Origin: Polytrichum commune
Taxonomy: Eukaryota > Streptophyta > Polytrichopsida > Polytrichales > Polytrichaceae
Direction: 5' to 3'
Assembly: GCA_950295325.1 (NCBI GenBank)
Contig: OX485808.1
Coordinates: forward strand, 684,501-748,500
DNA: 64,000 nucleotides
Shown: positions 11,001-22,199 of the stretch, in pieces
Position numbering within the stretch: position 1 is the stretch's first letter
Layout: each line of letters starts with the position of its first letter
Notes under the pieces: generated by a model
What the model was told of the DNA's origin: nothing
The model's input: the letters and a program-made list of their open reading frames with translations, nothing else
The model's database searches: none
Program-made: the position numbers and the translations under genes

Positions 11001-11774
11001 GTCTTCGTCCACACATGGCCGTCGTAACGCTTGTCCATTCCCTGCATAGACTTGGCCTGTGACCGTGCGGCCGTGTGACCAACAGGTGGCAACTCGAAGA
11101 TGACAGCACCATCGAACAGAGCAAGAAGGTACTCTACCCTGTCGTGTCTAATGACCGAGTAGTTTATTTTTTTAAGATTTTTTTTTTCCCGGCATTGTTG
11201 CAAGTTGTTTTAATAATGGTACTATGCTAACAGTATCTTGCGACAAAGGATAGACTTTAGGAGCGTCCCCACCAACTTTAACCTGAGGCGGGGGCTTGGT
11301 GGGACTGACCTCGTCATCTGAAGAAAGTGTAATTACAGAATCTACTCTAGAGTTCTCTACAATAGGCGTCTCAAGACCGGGCTCGAGCTTGACCTTCACA
11401 TCACGTGGCATAGGAGTTTGAATGGTGCAGGTAGAGGAAGAGCGAGGAGTGAGGATCTCAGTAGAAGCAACCATATGAGATTCAGTGAGGCCATAGACTC
11501 GGTAACTACCTGGATGAAGAGTCCAAAACATGTTATTGTTCTCATCTCGATGCGAAATGCGACCAAGGGTGTGTGTAAGTTCTGACGTGACAACATCAAA
11601 TATATCCTCGTCAATAACAATAGTGTCCTCACTGAAACCGAACCGACTACTCAAACGTTGGGACGTCACGTAAGCTAGTCCGCTGTCCTCCATCCGAAAG
11701 GTAAGTGAGACTCTCTCTCCATCAGCATAGAGGATTGCCATCCCCACTTCTCCGTTAGCAGGCACATGAGCCAT
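8079..11774 (-). CDS. MULE-like transposase with GCM/WRKY-like zinc and SWIM domains
   Basis: The gene reads leftward. The 5' part is open from an ATG at 11774 to the A-tract at 11178-11187, the second part from there to 9671. A 104-bp intron (9567-9670, GTATGT..GCAG, phase 0) follows, then the last exon, 9566-8079. Domain order: an N-terminal region ending in VITLSSDDE (a SUMO-interaction-like motif); a C/H-rich domain with HLRCNNKECEYL and later C..C, TRACIH and THDHPV, like the GCM/WRKY-type fingers of plant MULE proteins; an RNase-H-like core with HVYDSMYCRVMTIA (first D), FMADSAQANW (second D), CQFHW and an acidic MDEADSMY segment; a linker with a second acidic hydrophobic motif, PIILEDTEDD; and a C-terminal SWIM finger (CTCP..YCKH, about 8205-8295). 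It would bind and cut the element ends in the nucleus. A 10-A run breaks the reading frame between the first and second parts, so this copy is either disabled or frameshifts there. Confidence 0.8.
9567..9670 (-). other. Transposase intron
   Basis: On the minus strand the exon ends ..ATGACCGGG before GTATGT, and the intron ends GCAG before AAATTTTCAG. Joining the two keeps the frame (phase 0) and connects the WGGFMTG and KFSEEELAEM segments smoothly. Confidence 0.8.
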
Positions 11775-12396
11775 GATGAGGGGAATGAGGACTTGCGCGA
11801 TGACGGAAATGTGAAAGAGGTTTCTCAACATTGTGGGATACCCATTTATTAGAAATGCATTGCCAAAGACAACGATGATGGACATGATCCAAATGACGGA
11901 TGATCTATGAAGGAAAGCATGAATGATACTTCTAAATGTGTAACACCTTAAACCAAGGAGTCTGAAAGAGAGCGGTAAGTAGGTCACGATACTCCAAATT
12001 ATATCAGCCAAGTCATGGGAGACATTATACTAGAGAAGATATTATTTGTTTACAAATAATAGAATTCAATAACAGGCATACATACTAAACATGATAGTAG
12101 CTCAGGAATAGAAAATGCCAAACATTAGAATGCAACATTGGTATTAACGACGAATACGCTTCTGGGGCCCAATATCTGACATGGAAGGATTCCATTAATT
12201 ATAAAAGGTTTTAGCGCCGCCTTGTGTTGTGTATTAATGCATTGTGGATTAATAGAGGAATATTTCAAGAAACTGAAGATTACTTTTCCGAATCCAAGGT
12301 GAACGTAATTATCCAAAATGTGAACATAATGATGGCGAATAGATGTTAATTATGACATAGTTGACAATCATATATAAGAACTGGATTGCTTCATTA

Positions 12397-15300
12397 ATGT
12401 CAAAGATGAACACTAGGTCGAGAGCGAGAGCAGATCGAGAAGGTAGAAGGACCATTCAGAAGCAAAGGCGTATTGAGAGAAGGGAAAGGTTAGAATCAAG
12501 AGAGATCCTAGGAACACCATACAACTTGCGGACCACAATGGGTAGAAGAGGGGTTACTTCTTCTAGGGGGACAGGTTGAGGTTCCAAAGGGGAAAAAACG
12601 TTTGATGTTGCAGATGTAGCTCCAGTAGTATTATTTCATGTATCGGAGGAAGACAACGAAGTTGACAAAGTGGGCAGTGAGGTGATGTTTAACGGCAAAC
12701 AAAATGAAAAGTTTTAATTTGCAATCATAATGTTAAATTCTAATTGGCAATGATATCGGGTGCTTTATGTTGTGTTTTATGTTTGGTGGGCGATTGTGAA
12801 TTGAATTTGGTTTGGGTATCTGGAACAGGGAATGACGCAGACACAGGTTCAACCTGAGGCAACCTCCAGTGCCTCAACATCAGATCATACTGAGGAGCAG
12901 GTTTGTAAAGAGTGTTATCAATTGGTGACTTGAGTGGTCTTGGGTTTAGGGTAAGGGTTCTTCAAATTGATAAAACTTTATAAGGCCAACTTCATAGCTA
13001 ATGACCACATGACATATACAATGACAGAAGATTGGCGATTTCGAACAAGGCGCTGATATTGTTGATCTTCGAGAACTAAGCATGGACAATGAAGAACAGC
13101 AATTCGGGGAAGAGGTAAGTTGTCCAAAACAAAAAACCTTGAATTTTTTTTTGGAATAGTGCTCGGAGATTACAGATCTATTACTTTAAGAAGTTAGAAT
13201 CTAGGTCTCGGCCCCAAGATAGACTTTCAAAGGGTCACTGGGCGACACCTATACATGCCGAGGGAGAAATTTCTGGTGAGGGGGAGGGATGACGGTCGAG
13301 GGAGAGGGGGAGGGTTTGGTGGCGTTCTTGGAGATTCGGCCAATGTATGAGGTGAGGATAGTTAAGTGTGTTATGAGTGTAACCTGATATGAGGTGAGTT
13401 TGCAATGTTGGGTATAGGGCAATCTGGATTTCTGAGATTCGAGGGCCGAGTTGAGTGTCTCGGTCCCGAGCCAGATTTTCTGGTATTCAAATCTCGGGAT
13501 TTTTGGTAGAAGTGCAATATGATCTGAGGTCAATCTGGAATCTTAAGAATAAGGGTAACATGATGTAAGCTGGTATGTTTCTGCAATTTCAGGGCCGAGA
13601 TGAGTGTCTCGGTCCCGAGACAGTTTAGCTGGTATTCAAACTATACTGTCACAATCATAGTTGATTTTGATTTCTAGAGATGTTTTATACAATTGTTATC
13701 TGATATGAGGTTATATATGTGGGTCTCTTGTGTAATCTGATATGAGGATATATATGTGGGTGTGAAGTGTAATCTGATATGAGGTTATATATGTGGGTCA
13801 CAAGTGTAATATGATATAGGTTAAGTTAGCAATGTTGGGTAGTAGTGTAATCTGATCAAAGCTAAGTAAGTGAAATGTGATACAATCAGAGTTAGGGTAA
13901 TGTGCTATAAGGTTAGATATTTCTGAAATTCCAGGGCCGAGATGAGTGTCTCGGTCCCGAGACAGATTCGATGGTATTCAAACTATACTGTCACAATCAT
14001 AGTTGATTTTGATATCTAGATATGCTTTATACAAGTGTTATCTGATATGAGGTCTTTTATGTGGGTCTCAAGTGTAATCTGATATGAGGTTATATATGTG
14101 GGTGTGAAGTGTAATCTGATATGAGGTGTTGTGAAGATAATCTGGTATTGGGTTAGATAGGCTTGGTCTAAGGGTAATCTGATATTAAGTTACAATTAAT
14201 GGTACTTGCATTATTGTGCGAAGAGTTAACTTCCTCTCCTTTTCCTACAAGAGATCTTATATTTGGCTTAGTGTTTTGGTTCTTTATATGGCAGCTATAT
14301 TTAATATTGAGCTGTGTCTTTCCCGCAGGTATTTCAAGTACGAGCTCCTTGCAAAAGGAGCAATAACAAAAGAAGATCTCCCTATATTCCTCTCTGCTTG
14401 GCTTGACCGGTCTAACTCCACGTGCATGTTCTCTGCAAATCAACAGCGTACATGGTCCACATCACATCTCACAGGAGGTGGTTGGTACCTTGACTGTGCT
14501 CCTAGTTTCACTCCTTCCTTTGAAACTGAACTTAGGAAATCAAGGGAGGCAGTTGGAGAATCGGGTGTTGAAATGATTGACTTACAGGGCATTGAAGACG
14601 AGCATGAGAGGGCAAAGGCCCTATCCCGTCGTCTAGAAGAGGATAGGAGGAAGGCGCTTAGAGTAAAGGAAGCAGAGGAGAAAGCGGCACAGAAAGAGAT
14701 GGAAAAACTTCAAAAGTCTCTAGAGAAGACTACCATGAAGGGGAAAAAGAAGATGAACCCCCATTATGAGCCAGAAGGTAAAACTATTGTTTCCCCAACC
14801 CCCACTACTGATTCAGGATCACAAGCTCATACTTTTTCCCGAGGTACAAAACGGGATTCATCATACGACCAGTTGAGTCCAGTTTTTAATTTGGGAGAGG
14901 ATAACGATAGCAACATTGACGAGCTCATTCTCAATGCGTCCATGAACGAAGTCCTTGGCAGTAGCTCTGATGACTACACCTCTTATTACAAGGACTTGAA
15001 AAGCTTCATGATTAAGGTATTCTTCTTTTGCCTCTTACGCCAACATTATCGTTGTAACCTTATAATTGATTAGTCTGACATAAGGTTAATCTGATATAAA
15101 GCTATAAGTGTAATCTGATGTAAGGCTATATTTGAGTGCAATAAGGACAATCTGATATATGGATAGATAGGCTTCATACATGACTAATCTGATGTGATGG
15201 ATATGCTTATGATAAGTTTTAATATGTTCTAAGGCTATATTTTATGAGGTTATATATGTGTGTAATAGGTGTTATCTGATATCGGGTTAGTTTGCAATGT

Positions 15301-17732
15301 TGGGTATTATGGTAATATGATATCAGGTTAGTTTGCAATGTTGGGTATTAGGGTAATCTGATATACGCTTACTTAGTGACATCTGATATAATCTTAGTTA
15401 GTGTAGTCTGATATAAGCTTAATTATTTTAATTTGATATAAGCTTACTTACTTAAATCTGTTATAAGTTTAGTTAGTGTCGAGTTTCGGTGTCTCTTCCC
15501 GAGCCATATTTTATAGTTTTAGATTTGGTGGTATTGGATTATCAGCTATTTAATTTTCTGGTATTCAAACTCTACTGTTTAATATAAGTGTAATATGATA
15601 TGAGGTTACATATGTGGGTCACACGTGTAATCTGATATATGGTTAGTTAGCATTGTTGGGTATAAGGGTAATGAGATGAAAGATTAGAAGTTTCTGAAAT
15701 TCCAGGGCCGAGTTTGAGTTTCTCGGTCCCGAGACAGATTTTCTGGTATTCAACCTCTACTGTCACAATCATAGTTCATATTGATATCTAGATGTACTTG
15801 ATACAAGTGTAATCTGATATGAGGTTATATATGTGGGTCACAAGAGTAATCTGATATGAGGTTATATATGTGGGTCACAAGAGTAATCTGATATGAGGTT
15901 ACATATGTGGGTCACAAGTGTAATCTGATATATGGTTAGTTAGCAATGTTGGGTATAAGGGTAATAAGATGAAAGATTGTTAGAAATTTCTGAAATTATA
16001 AGTGTAATTGGAATTGAGGTTAGACCTGTGTGTTAGTGAATTCTGATATAAGCTTAGGTTAAATTGAGTGTTATCAAGATAATCTGGTACAAGGTTAGAT
16101 AGGCTTCATATAAGGGTAATCTGATATAAGGTTAGATTGGCTACCTATTAGGCTAATCTGAACTTTGATGTAATAGGTTACTCTGATATAAGGTTACATA
16201 TGTTCTTTTATGGGTAATCCCATATAAAGTTGGTTTGAACTGTAAGGTAATAGGTTATTCTGATATAAGGTTACATAGGTTTCTTATATGGTTAGTTTGT
16301 GTGTTTTAAGGCTAATCTGATGTAAGGTTAGTTTGTGTGTTTTATGGTTAGATATGTTTGTCCATTTGAAAGCCCATATTTATGTGGAGATGTACTAATT
16401 TCTGGGTGTGCTTGTTTATTGAACAACATTCCAAAAACAAAGTTCGATTCTACAAGGGGACTACCGGTGTCCAGCCCTGTCTGGACTTCATACTTGCAGA
16501 TATCCTAGAGGGCTTGCCCGTTCCGGGGATATCCAACCCACCAATGTCGATTCCTGCCTGGAATCAAAAGACTCACGAGTGGCTTCAGCCAATCTTTGAT
16601 TTTGCCGATAACCACTTGCATGATGACGGGGCCATCATTTTATTTCACCTTTTTCGAATGACTACAAAAGCCATCATTCTTGGATATTGTGAGTGTTTCG
16701 ATTTTCAAGTTCGGAAGGAGTGGTGGGGTATGAACCGCCTTCATCTGACGTCCCCGATTAATCAGAGTGTCACTGTAAGTTCATTCACTAATTTAATTTA
16801 CTCTTCATTTTTTGTGAAATTTTAAATCTTTGTTTAACACGAATGCTACATATTGATTTCATCATATTTTTTGTTCATTGTTCTCAGTTCACTTATTTTG
16901 GACCATGGCAGACTATGCGTTTCGGGATTACATTGGTCGTGAGGACCATGCCTGGCAAACCTGCTTCCAAATTCTCATTTCAGCCCGTTCCCGCTCTTGA
17001 CCGACACGGGGTAGATGTATCAAGAGATGATATTCTACAGAACCTCGTCTCTTGTGAGGATCAGCTCATGAATGGACCCACCCCGTGGCGTGGTCCAAGA
17101 GAGAAGTCTACTCTTTTAATGCAGATGTTAATTCAGAGTTGTACCTCCCTTGGGGATGTTGTTTTAGACTGCACTGCTGCTACGGGTATGTTGATTCAAT
17201 CTGCCAACTCACACCTAAACTATTCCCTGTTATTTCCAGAGAAATCACACTAATTTTGTTGTCATTCTTTTTATTGTAGGATCTTCCATCCATGTGTGCC
17301 GCAACGTCGAGCGTCACATTGTGGCATTAGAGGCTGATGAGGCCATTTTCCATGCCGTACTACAACCCTTGATTCGTTCGACTGTTACCCCTGAGGTCAT
17401 TTATGTAGCAACGGCAAGTACTGAAGACCCGGAGGGCGATGTACTTGTGGTCCCGAGAATTGTGAAGAAGTCTCGATTCAGTAAGTGAGTTTGTTGAACA
17501 TTTTCTCATACATTTTTTTAACTTTTGAGCGTCGTTGTGATTAATATGGATTCCTAACCATGGTGCTTTTGGAATTTGCAGATTTGGACCAATGAGCTAT
17601 CCTAGTCACCGCCCTTTCTTTTGTGACCCTACGTTTTATCCAAGTCCTCCAAAGACTTGGGAACTCCCTTCCTACACAAATGACACTGCAATTGAACTAG
17701 CTAGTGGAGTTTATCGTACTATTATTCCTTAA
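12397..17732 (+). CDS. Permuted amino-methyltransferase-like protein, multi-exon
   Basis: Exons inferred from GT/AG sites with matching phase: 12829-12900, 13028-13114, about 14339-15016, 16373-16774, 16888-17185, 17280-17484, 17582-17732 (stop TAA). An RS-rich 5' exon may start at ATG 12397, but its join is unresolved. The joined exons from 12829 on encode about 630 residues. The 14339-15016 exon gives a helical domain, a charged coiled coil (EEDRRKALRVKEAEEKA..) and an acidic tail. The exon at 16373 gives LDFILADILEGLP, IPAWNQKTHEWL, DDGAIILFH and KEWWGMNRLHL. The next gives NGPTPWRGPREKS and GDVVLDCTAATG. The 17280 exon gives CRNVERHIVALEADEAIF. The order of target-recognition half first and SAM-binding FxGxG-like motif last matches beta-class (permuted) N4/N6 amino-methyltransferases. 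The catalytic (D/S/N)PP(Y/F) motif is replaced by ADIL, so activity is doubtful. The fold is inferred from motifs only. Confidence 0.6.
13115..14338 (+). repeat. Satellite-like repeats filling an intron of the methyltransferase-like gene
   Basis: The intron is built from two interleaved units. One is a short unit around GTAATCTGATATGAGGTTA with TATATGTGGGTCACAAGT, repeated many times. The other is a longer unit containing GGGCCGAGATGAGTGTCTC and GGTCCCGAGACAGATT, then TGGTATTCAAACTATACTG, at about 13440, 13590 and 13930. Copies are diverged and some are partial. Confidence 0.85.
15017..16372 (+). repeat. Second intron made of the same repeat family
   Basis: The same CTGATAT(A/G)AGGTTA-type units occur dozens of times, with the CTCGGTCCCGAG-type longer unit at about 15480 and 15705. 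Near 15795-15950 the unit GTAATCTGATATGAGGTTA with TGTGGGTCACAAG runs almost perfectly in tandem with about 47-bp spacing. Confidence 0.85.
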
Positions 17733-18586
17733 TCTTATCCAGGTAGATGTATTGAGTTCTGTGATATTGAAGCTCTAGAGTCTGATCGTGAAGACTCCTC
17801 GAATGGGAGCTGAGTTTTTCATTCTATTGACTATCATTGTTGGAAACATGGCATTCAAATGTCTTTACTAATATCTCTGCATGAGTATGTTCAACAATGA
17901 TATGAGGTGCACATCTATATTACACAATGGTCTACAAACACAACTTTGAATAGGATCATACTATACAACTGAAATTCTAGAGGTGAAATCGGTAAAGTAC
18001 ACTGCCAATGTTTGCTAATCCGGGTGGTAACTTAGATATCTGCACATTGGTCATACGGTTGAATTTGTGTTTGTTTGGGTATGCTATGTGTTTAATTTGA
18101 TTTCTAGGCTTATGATTTAGTGGCCCTTAGGCAGGTTAGGTTAGGGTGGCAGATTATACATGAAGGGCAACCTGGAATGGGGTGCCGTTGCAGGCACCCC
18201 CCTGCAATGATTTTTTTTCATTGAGTTTATTGGTCAAAAGGCAAAATCCTTGTTTGTTTGGGTAGGCTAAGTGTTTAACTTCACACTTATAGAGGGTGTA
18301 ATGTATGTGGAGAAATTTTATTAAGAGACCTCCTTCGTGTTTACTTCAAATAGTACATGTTTTTAATTTACAGTAATATGTACTATAGTATACGTGTTTG
18401 GATATTGAACTGGTGACATCATACTGATGTAAGCCCTAATGTTGTATTTTATTAAAATGTTGGCCTATTTCCATGGTAATAGACTACCTAACCATTAAAA
18501 TTTTCTAAAAATAGTTAGATGTTTTTCATTCATTCCCGCGGATATAGGTGCATTTTTCCTCTCATTTCATGTCTCAAATCGAGTTC
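17733..18586. other. 3' flank of the methyltransferase-like gene inside the MULE
   Basis: No ORF was recognised. A short hairpin, GGGGTGCC..GGCACCCCC, lies at about 18179-18201. The stretch leads into the right terminal repeat. Confidence 0.45.
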
Positions 18587-18617
18587 TCCGCTCTCCGCTC
18601 GCATACTAACTTTCCCC
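18587..18617 (-). repeat. Right terminal inverted repeat of the MULE
   Basis: Read on the minus strand it begins GGGGAAAG and then has GTATGCGAGCG followed by GAGAGCGGAGA, the inverted partner of 6468-6507. The 10-bp duplication GTATTGAACT follows directly at 18618-18627. Confidence 0.75.
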
Positions 18618-18627
18618 GTATTGAACT

Positions 18628-19420
18628 TATCAGAGTCTACCTTAGTTCTCACATGGAAACAGGGGTTGTTTGCAGACGCAGGAAATGCCAGCGAGCAGGA
18701 ATGGGGCAAAGAGACTGAGCATGCAATTCCACTTGGACTTGTATTGACCTGGATTTGATGGACCCTATAAGCTGTGTCCTCACATTGTGATGGCGGGTTG
18801 CATCACTGGGAATAAAGCAAATGGTCTGTTCACAAGGAGCTTGGTAAGTACATCCCTATGTTTCCCTTTCCACCAGAGTGTGCATTTTTTAGGTGCACCT
18901 TACTGAATAAGCCAATGAAAGTAGCACTTAAAAGTTCAGTGTTCTATGAAAAATCTCCCAGTGTGTCATCTGTAATGTAGTGGAATGTGATAGATCACCC
19001 TCAGTTGTATGTATTTTATATGTTTGTTGGCTAGAACACTGATGCCATAAAGCATTCGTTTCCATTGCTAAATTTCGGTCATGTATGTGTGTAGTGATTT
19101 CAGGAGAGGGAGAGATTATTTACAAAACAATGTCAACAAATAATGTCATCATGTATGGGCCAGCGTCTTGACATAGTCATTTGTTTGAAGTAGGTGTAGT
19201 ACTACCAAGAGCCATGTGTGAGAGGATGATCAAAATGTACCGTGAGTGGGTTGGGTTGTGATGTTGTCCATAGTCGAGTGAACTGACCTCAGATGTATAA
19301 CCGTGACGGCAGGGGATAAGTTAGTGTTACAACCTTTAAATCCACGCTCCAGGGAGTGTTACGGAACGTGACGGGCTGAGCAGGTTGAACATAGTCAAAA
19401 CCTGGTAGGAATCACCTTAG
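18628..19420. other. Flank right of the MULE; no gene recognised
   Basis: No ORF of note. This sequence continues the flank that ends at 6457. Confidence 0.4.
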
Positions 19421-21952
19421 ATGGCAGCCACCGTCCCAGTTCAGGCGCTTGCACTCGTAAACATTCCCAGAAGACTTCAACAAGTGATGGCAAAAAATCG
19501 AGGCAACTTGGAGAAAGCTGGGATATGGGAATTCGTGTTGTGGGTTTGTGATGTGGAGAAAGTAGTGCACGAAGACAAAGTTGCCAATTTTGTCCATACA
19601 TATCAACTCAAGACTAAAACGGCACTAGTAGGTGCAGCAACAGTGGATTTCTCCACTACCAAGATTTCTGTAGCTTTCAGCTTACCCAACCGAGGTTTTT
19701 CCGTGGACGCTTTACCGGAGATGAAGAAACAAGAGGCAGAAAAAATCTTTGAGTACAAATTCCGGTGGGGGAAAGACATGAGGTGGGGGATTGGATTGGC
19801 GAGACACCACTGGAAAATGTGGTTCGATTTTGTCAATAATTATCTGCTGTTCCGACCAGACGAGGGGAAAATGGACCACAAATATGTGCTCGCAGCCATC
19901 CGAACTTGGGAAGGAGTAGAAGTCAATTGGGCCTTCACAGTACAATAACGAATGAACGAGGAGATACAGGTTCGAAAGGCTCAAAGTCCACCGAAATTGT
20001 ACCTCTATTCAGCATTCTATATTTCATGCTTGTGCGACCCTAAGGTACAGCAAGGGGACCTAACACCACCAAGAGCCTCATCTGCTCCTACCCCCGTGTC
20101 CCCTGCCTCACAAACCTCGGAAGAAAATGAAGCACTTCGAGCAATGACAGTTCGGAAGGTCACCGAGCTACAGAGACAGGTGGGCACTCTACAAGGTAAA
20201 GTGGATTTCACTCGAGAAAAAAATGCAGAGTTGTTGCATCAAGTTAACCAGTTGCTGCAAGAGAAGTTGGTTGACCAACGTCAAATTACCGAGTTACAGG
20301 TGCAGAATGCCGACCTCAAGCTTCAGTTGACCGAGCTGAGGCAAGATCATAGTCGTATGCAGGCGGAGGGAATGGCGAGGAGTCCACCAAAGCCGACCAT
20401 GGTCGAAAAATCATGTAACACCATGGACTCTAACCCCCCAGGTCCCTCAACGGCGACGACCCCCCTTCCCATTGCTGAAACTTTGGTGCCAAACAAGGCT
20501 TTATCAGTTGATGTTTGTACCAGGCTTTGGGATATAGAAAGTCGGATTGCTCTTAATTTTAACCTCCATCAGCTTTATGAGATTCAACGAGACTTGATGT
20601 TGACCATGGTCGGGTTGGAGTTACGAGAGGTCATGGATAGGGAAAAGTTCAAAGGGCTATGGGAATTTTGTTCCAAGTTTAAGGTAGAAAACTTGCTGGT
20701 AGAAATCCTAGCCCGCAAGCACCTGAAGTTGTCAGATCCTTTTCATGCTTTTGTCGTTATGGGCGACATTGGGGGTAGAATTTTCCTATACTATGCGGGT
20801 TGTGAGGAAAAGCTACTTCAACGTCGGGGGTTAAGAAGACAGATTGAGGAGAGAGTTGTGGATTGGACAGACTATAGTACAGTCATATATCAACAATTTT
20901 ACCATCCGGAGCGACAGATCATAGCCCAGTGGAGAGCCAGTTTGGAAGTAGTTTTACCATTAGTCAGGCACGAGGATTACTTCACAATGGTTTTGACTTG
21001 TAGTCTTAAACGAGTCTACAATTCAGACAACTTGGATGACTTCACCGCAACGCATTATGTGTATAATAGGGAGAAGGCCATCGATAGGATAGAAAAATAT
21101 TTGAAGGCTATCGATGGCAAGAAAGCGCCGGTGTTGGCAGTTGAGGCTCAGGTGGAATTTTCCATGGCTCCTCCGGGCTACTGTCCAAGGTATGTACCGT
21201 TCATAGCCATGCCAGTGGGGGGATCGACTGCAAACCAACGTTATCTCGGTAATTACAGAGAATTGTTTGATGCCGAGGGAGAACAACCCGTGCCGACTTG
21301 GCCTGCTTTGGGGTGGATATTGGAAGACTATGGTCTATCAAGGACGGAGACTGTAGCGGCTGACCTGGTATACAAGCGGACTAGCGGAGCATGGTCATTT
21401 GAGCCACCCCCTACTGTCTAGTTGCACCCTCAATTTTGTCCGTGTCCACGTCCCCATAAGTGGGCACCTGATTCGACAATAGCCTCTGTGGAGTACAACT
21501 GGCCGCAAATTCAGGGAGCGCCCGGTTTCAACAGTCCGGGGCAATGCAAGGTTGCTTACATGCGATATTTTGAGGAACATCGAACTCACAAGGATCCCGT
21601 GTGTTTCAGAGCTGCGGTATTTTGTGCCGCTTTGGGTGAGTGGTGCCACCGCTGGAATTTTGCTATTAATATTAATTGCCATCAGAAATCCAGGCAAGAG
21701 TTCTTGATGCTGCTAAAATTGCAGTATAGACCTTCCAGATGGGTTCGACTGGTTGAGGCTATGGCTATGACCCATTTTATTGAAGGGGTCCATCCTAGCC
21801 TCATCAACGAGTTTCCTTGTACAAGAGCGGGGCCATTTGAACGATTTTTGAAGTGGCAGCGTCAAAACAACCCAGAAGGTGTAGCACAGGATGAGGACTT
21901 ACAACGTGCCCTCCTCCGATTGGACGGGAAGGATGCCAAACAACGTCCATGA
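19421..21952 (+). pseudogene. Long ORF with two in-frame stops, plant-transposon-like N-terminus
   Basis: One frame stays open from ATG 19421 to TGA 21952 (844 codons) apart from TAA at 19946-19948 and TAG at 21419-21421. Residues about 1-210 resemble the putative plant transposon protein domain, with the spaced pattern WGIGLARHHW..FVNNYLLF..HKYVLAAIRTWEGVEVNW..YLYSAFYISCLC. The first stop falls inside this domain, which continues beyond it. Then come a Ser/Pro linker, a coiled coil (LQRQVGTLQGKV.. to LTELRQDHSRM, about residues 240-310) and a large unrecognised C-terminal region. The domain continuing across the first stop suggests nonsense mutations or readthrough rather than three genes. 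No transposase or RT lies beside it. The family assignment is from pattern memory, so moderate at best. Confidence 0.55.
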
Positions 21953-22199
21953 TCAAGGAGTCAGGGCCACACAGAAGGAGAAGAGGATGAAAATACCAAT
22001 GCTTCTGTGAAAAGGAGACGCAACGGCAGGGGCGCCAACCAGTAAAGGGGGCTTCGTGCGGTGATACAAATTTTTTGGGGCAGAAAAGGTTGATTTTTGA
22101 ATTTTGATGCACTTTAGGAACAGAATTAGATCTGGTTGTATGTTGGTAAGGGCCCATGAATTCTTTAGATATAGGCAAATTCCAGTTATGCTCTTTGTG
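21953..22199. other. Spacer, no gene
   Basis: Nothing recognised. It ends with TTGTG, the target duplication of the solo LTR that follows. Confidence 0.5.

Larger units (their letters stand above)
6468..18617. mobile_element. 12.15-kb Mutator-like (MULE) transposon with three genes
   Basis: The unit is bracketed by an exact 10-bp direct repeat, GTATTGAACT, at 6458-6467 and 18618-18627. That length fits the 8-11-bp target duplication of Mutator-type elements. Both ends begin with GG and share GTATG(T/C)GAGCG followed by copies of the heptamer GAGAGCG in inverted orientation: 6479-6513 on the left, 18587-18606 on the right. Over the first 22 bases the two termini agree at about 14 positions. 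Inside are a small ORF (+, 6969-7436), a MULE-like transposase with SWIM finger (-, 8079-11774) and a multi-exon methyltransferase-like gene (+, about 12397-17732). The transposase and the methyltransferase-like gene are divergently arranged around 11775-12396. The superfamily call rests on the transposase and on the duplication length; the combination with a methyltransferase-like gene is not one I recognise. Confidence 0.82.

Noticed and set aside
13115-16372. Possible CRISPR-like array from regular spacing
   Set aside because: Units are diverged and tandem without unique spacers, and the setting is a eukaryotic gene intron.
18179-18201. GGGGTGCC..GGCACCCCC hairpin as terminator or riboswitch
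   Set aside because: Eukaryotic setting, short stem, no flanking gene; likely chance.
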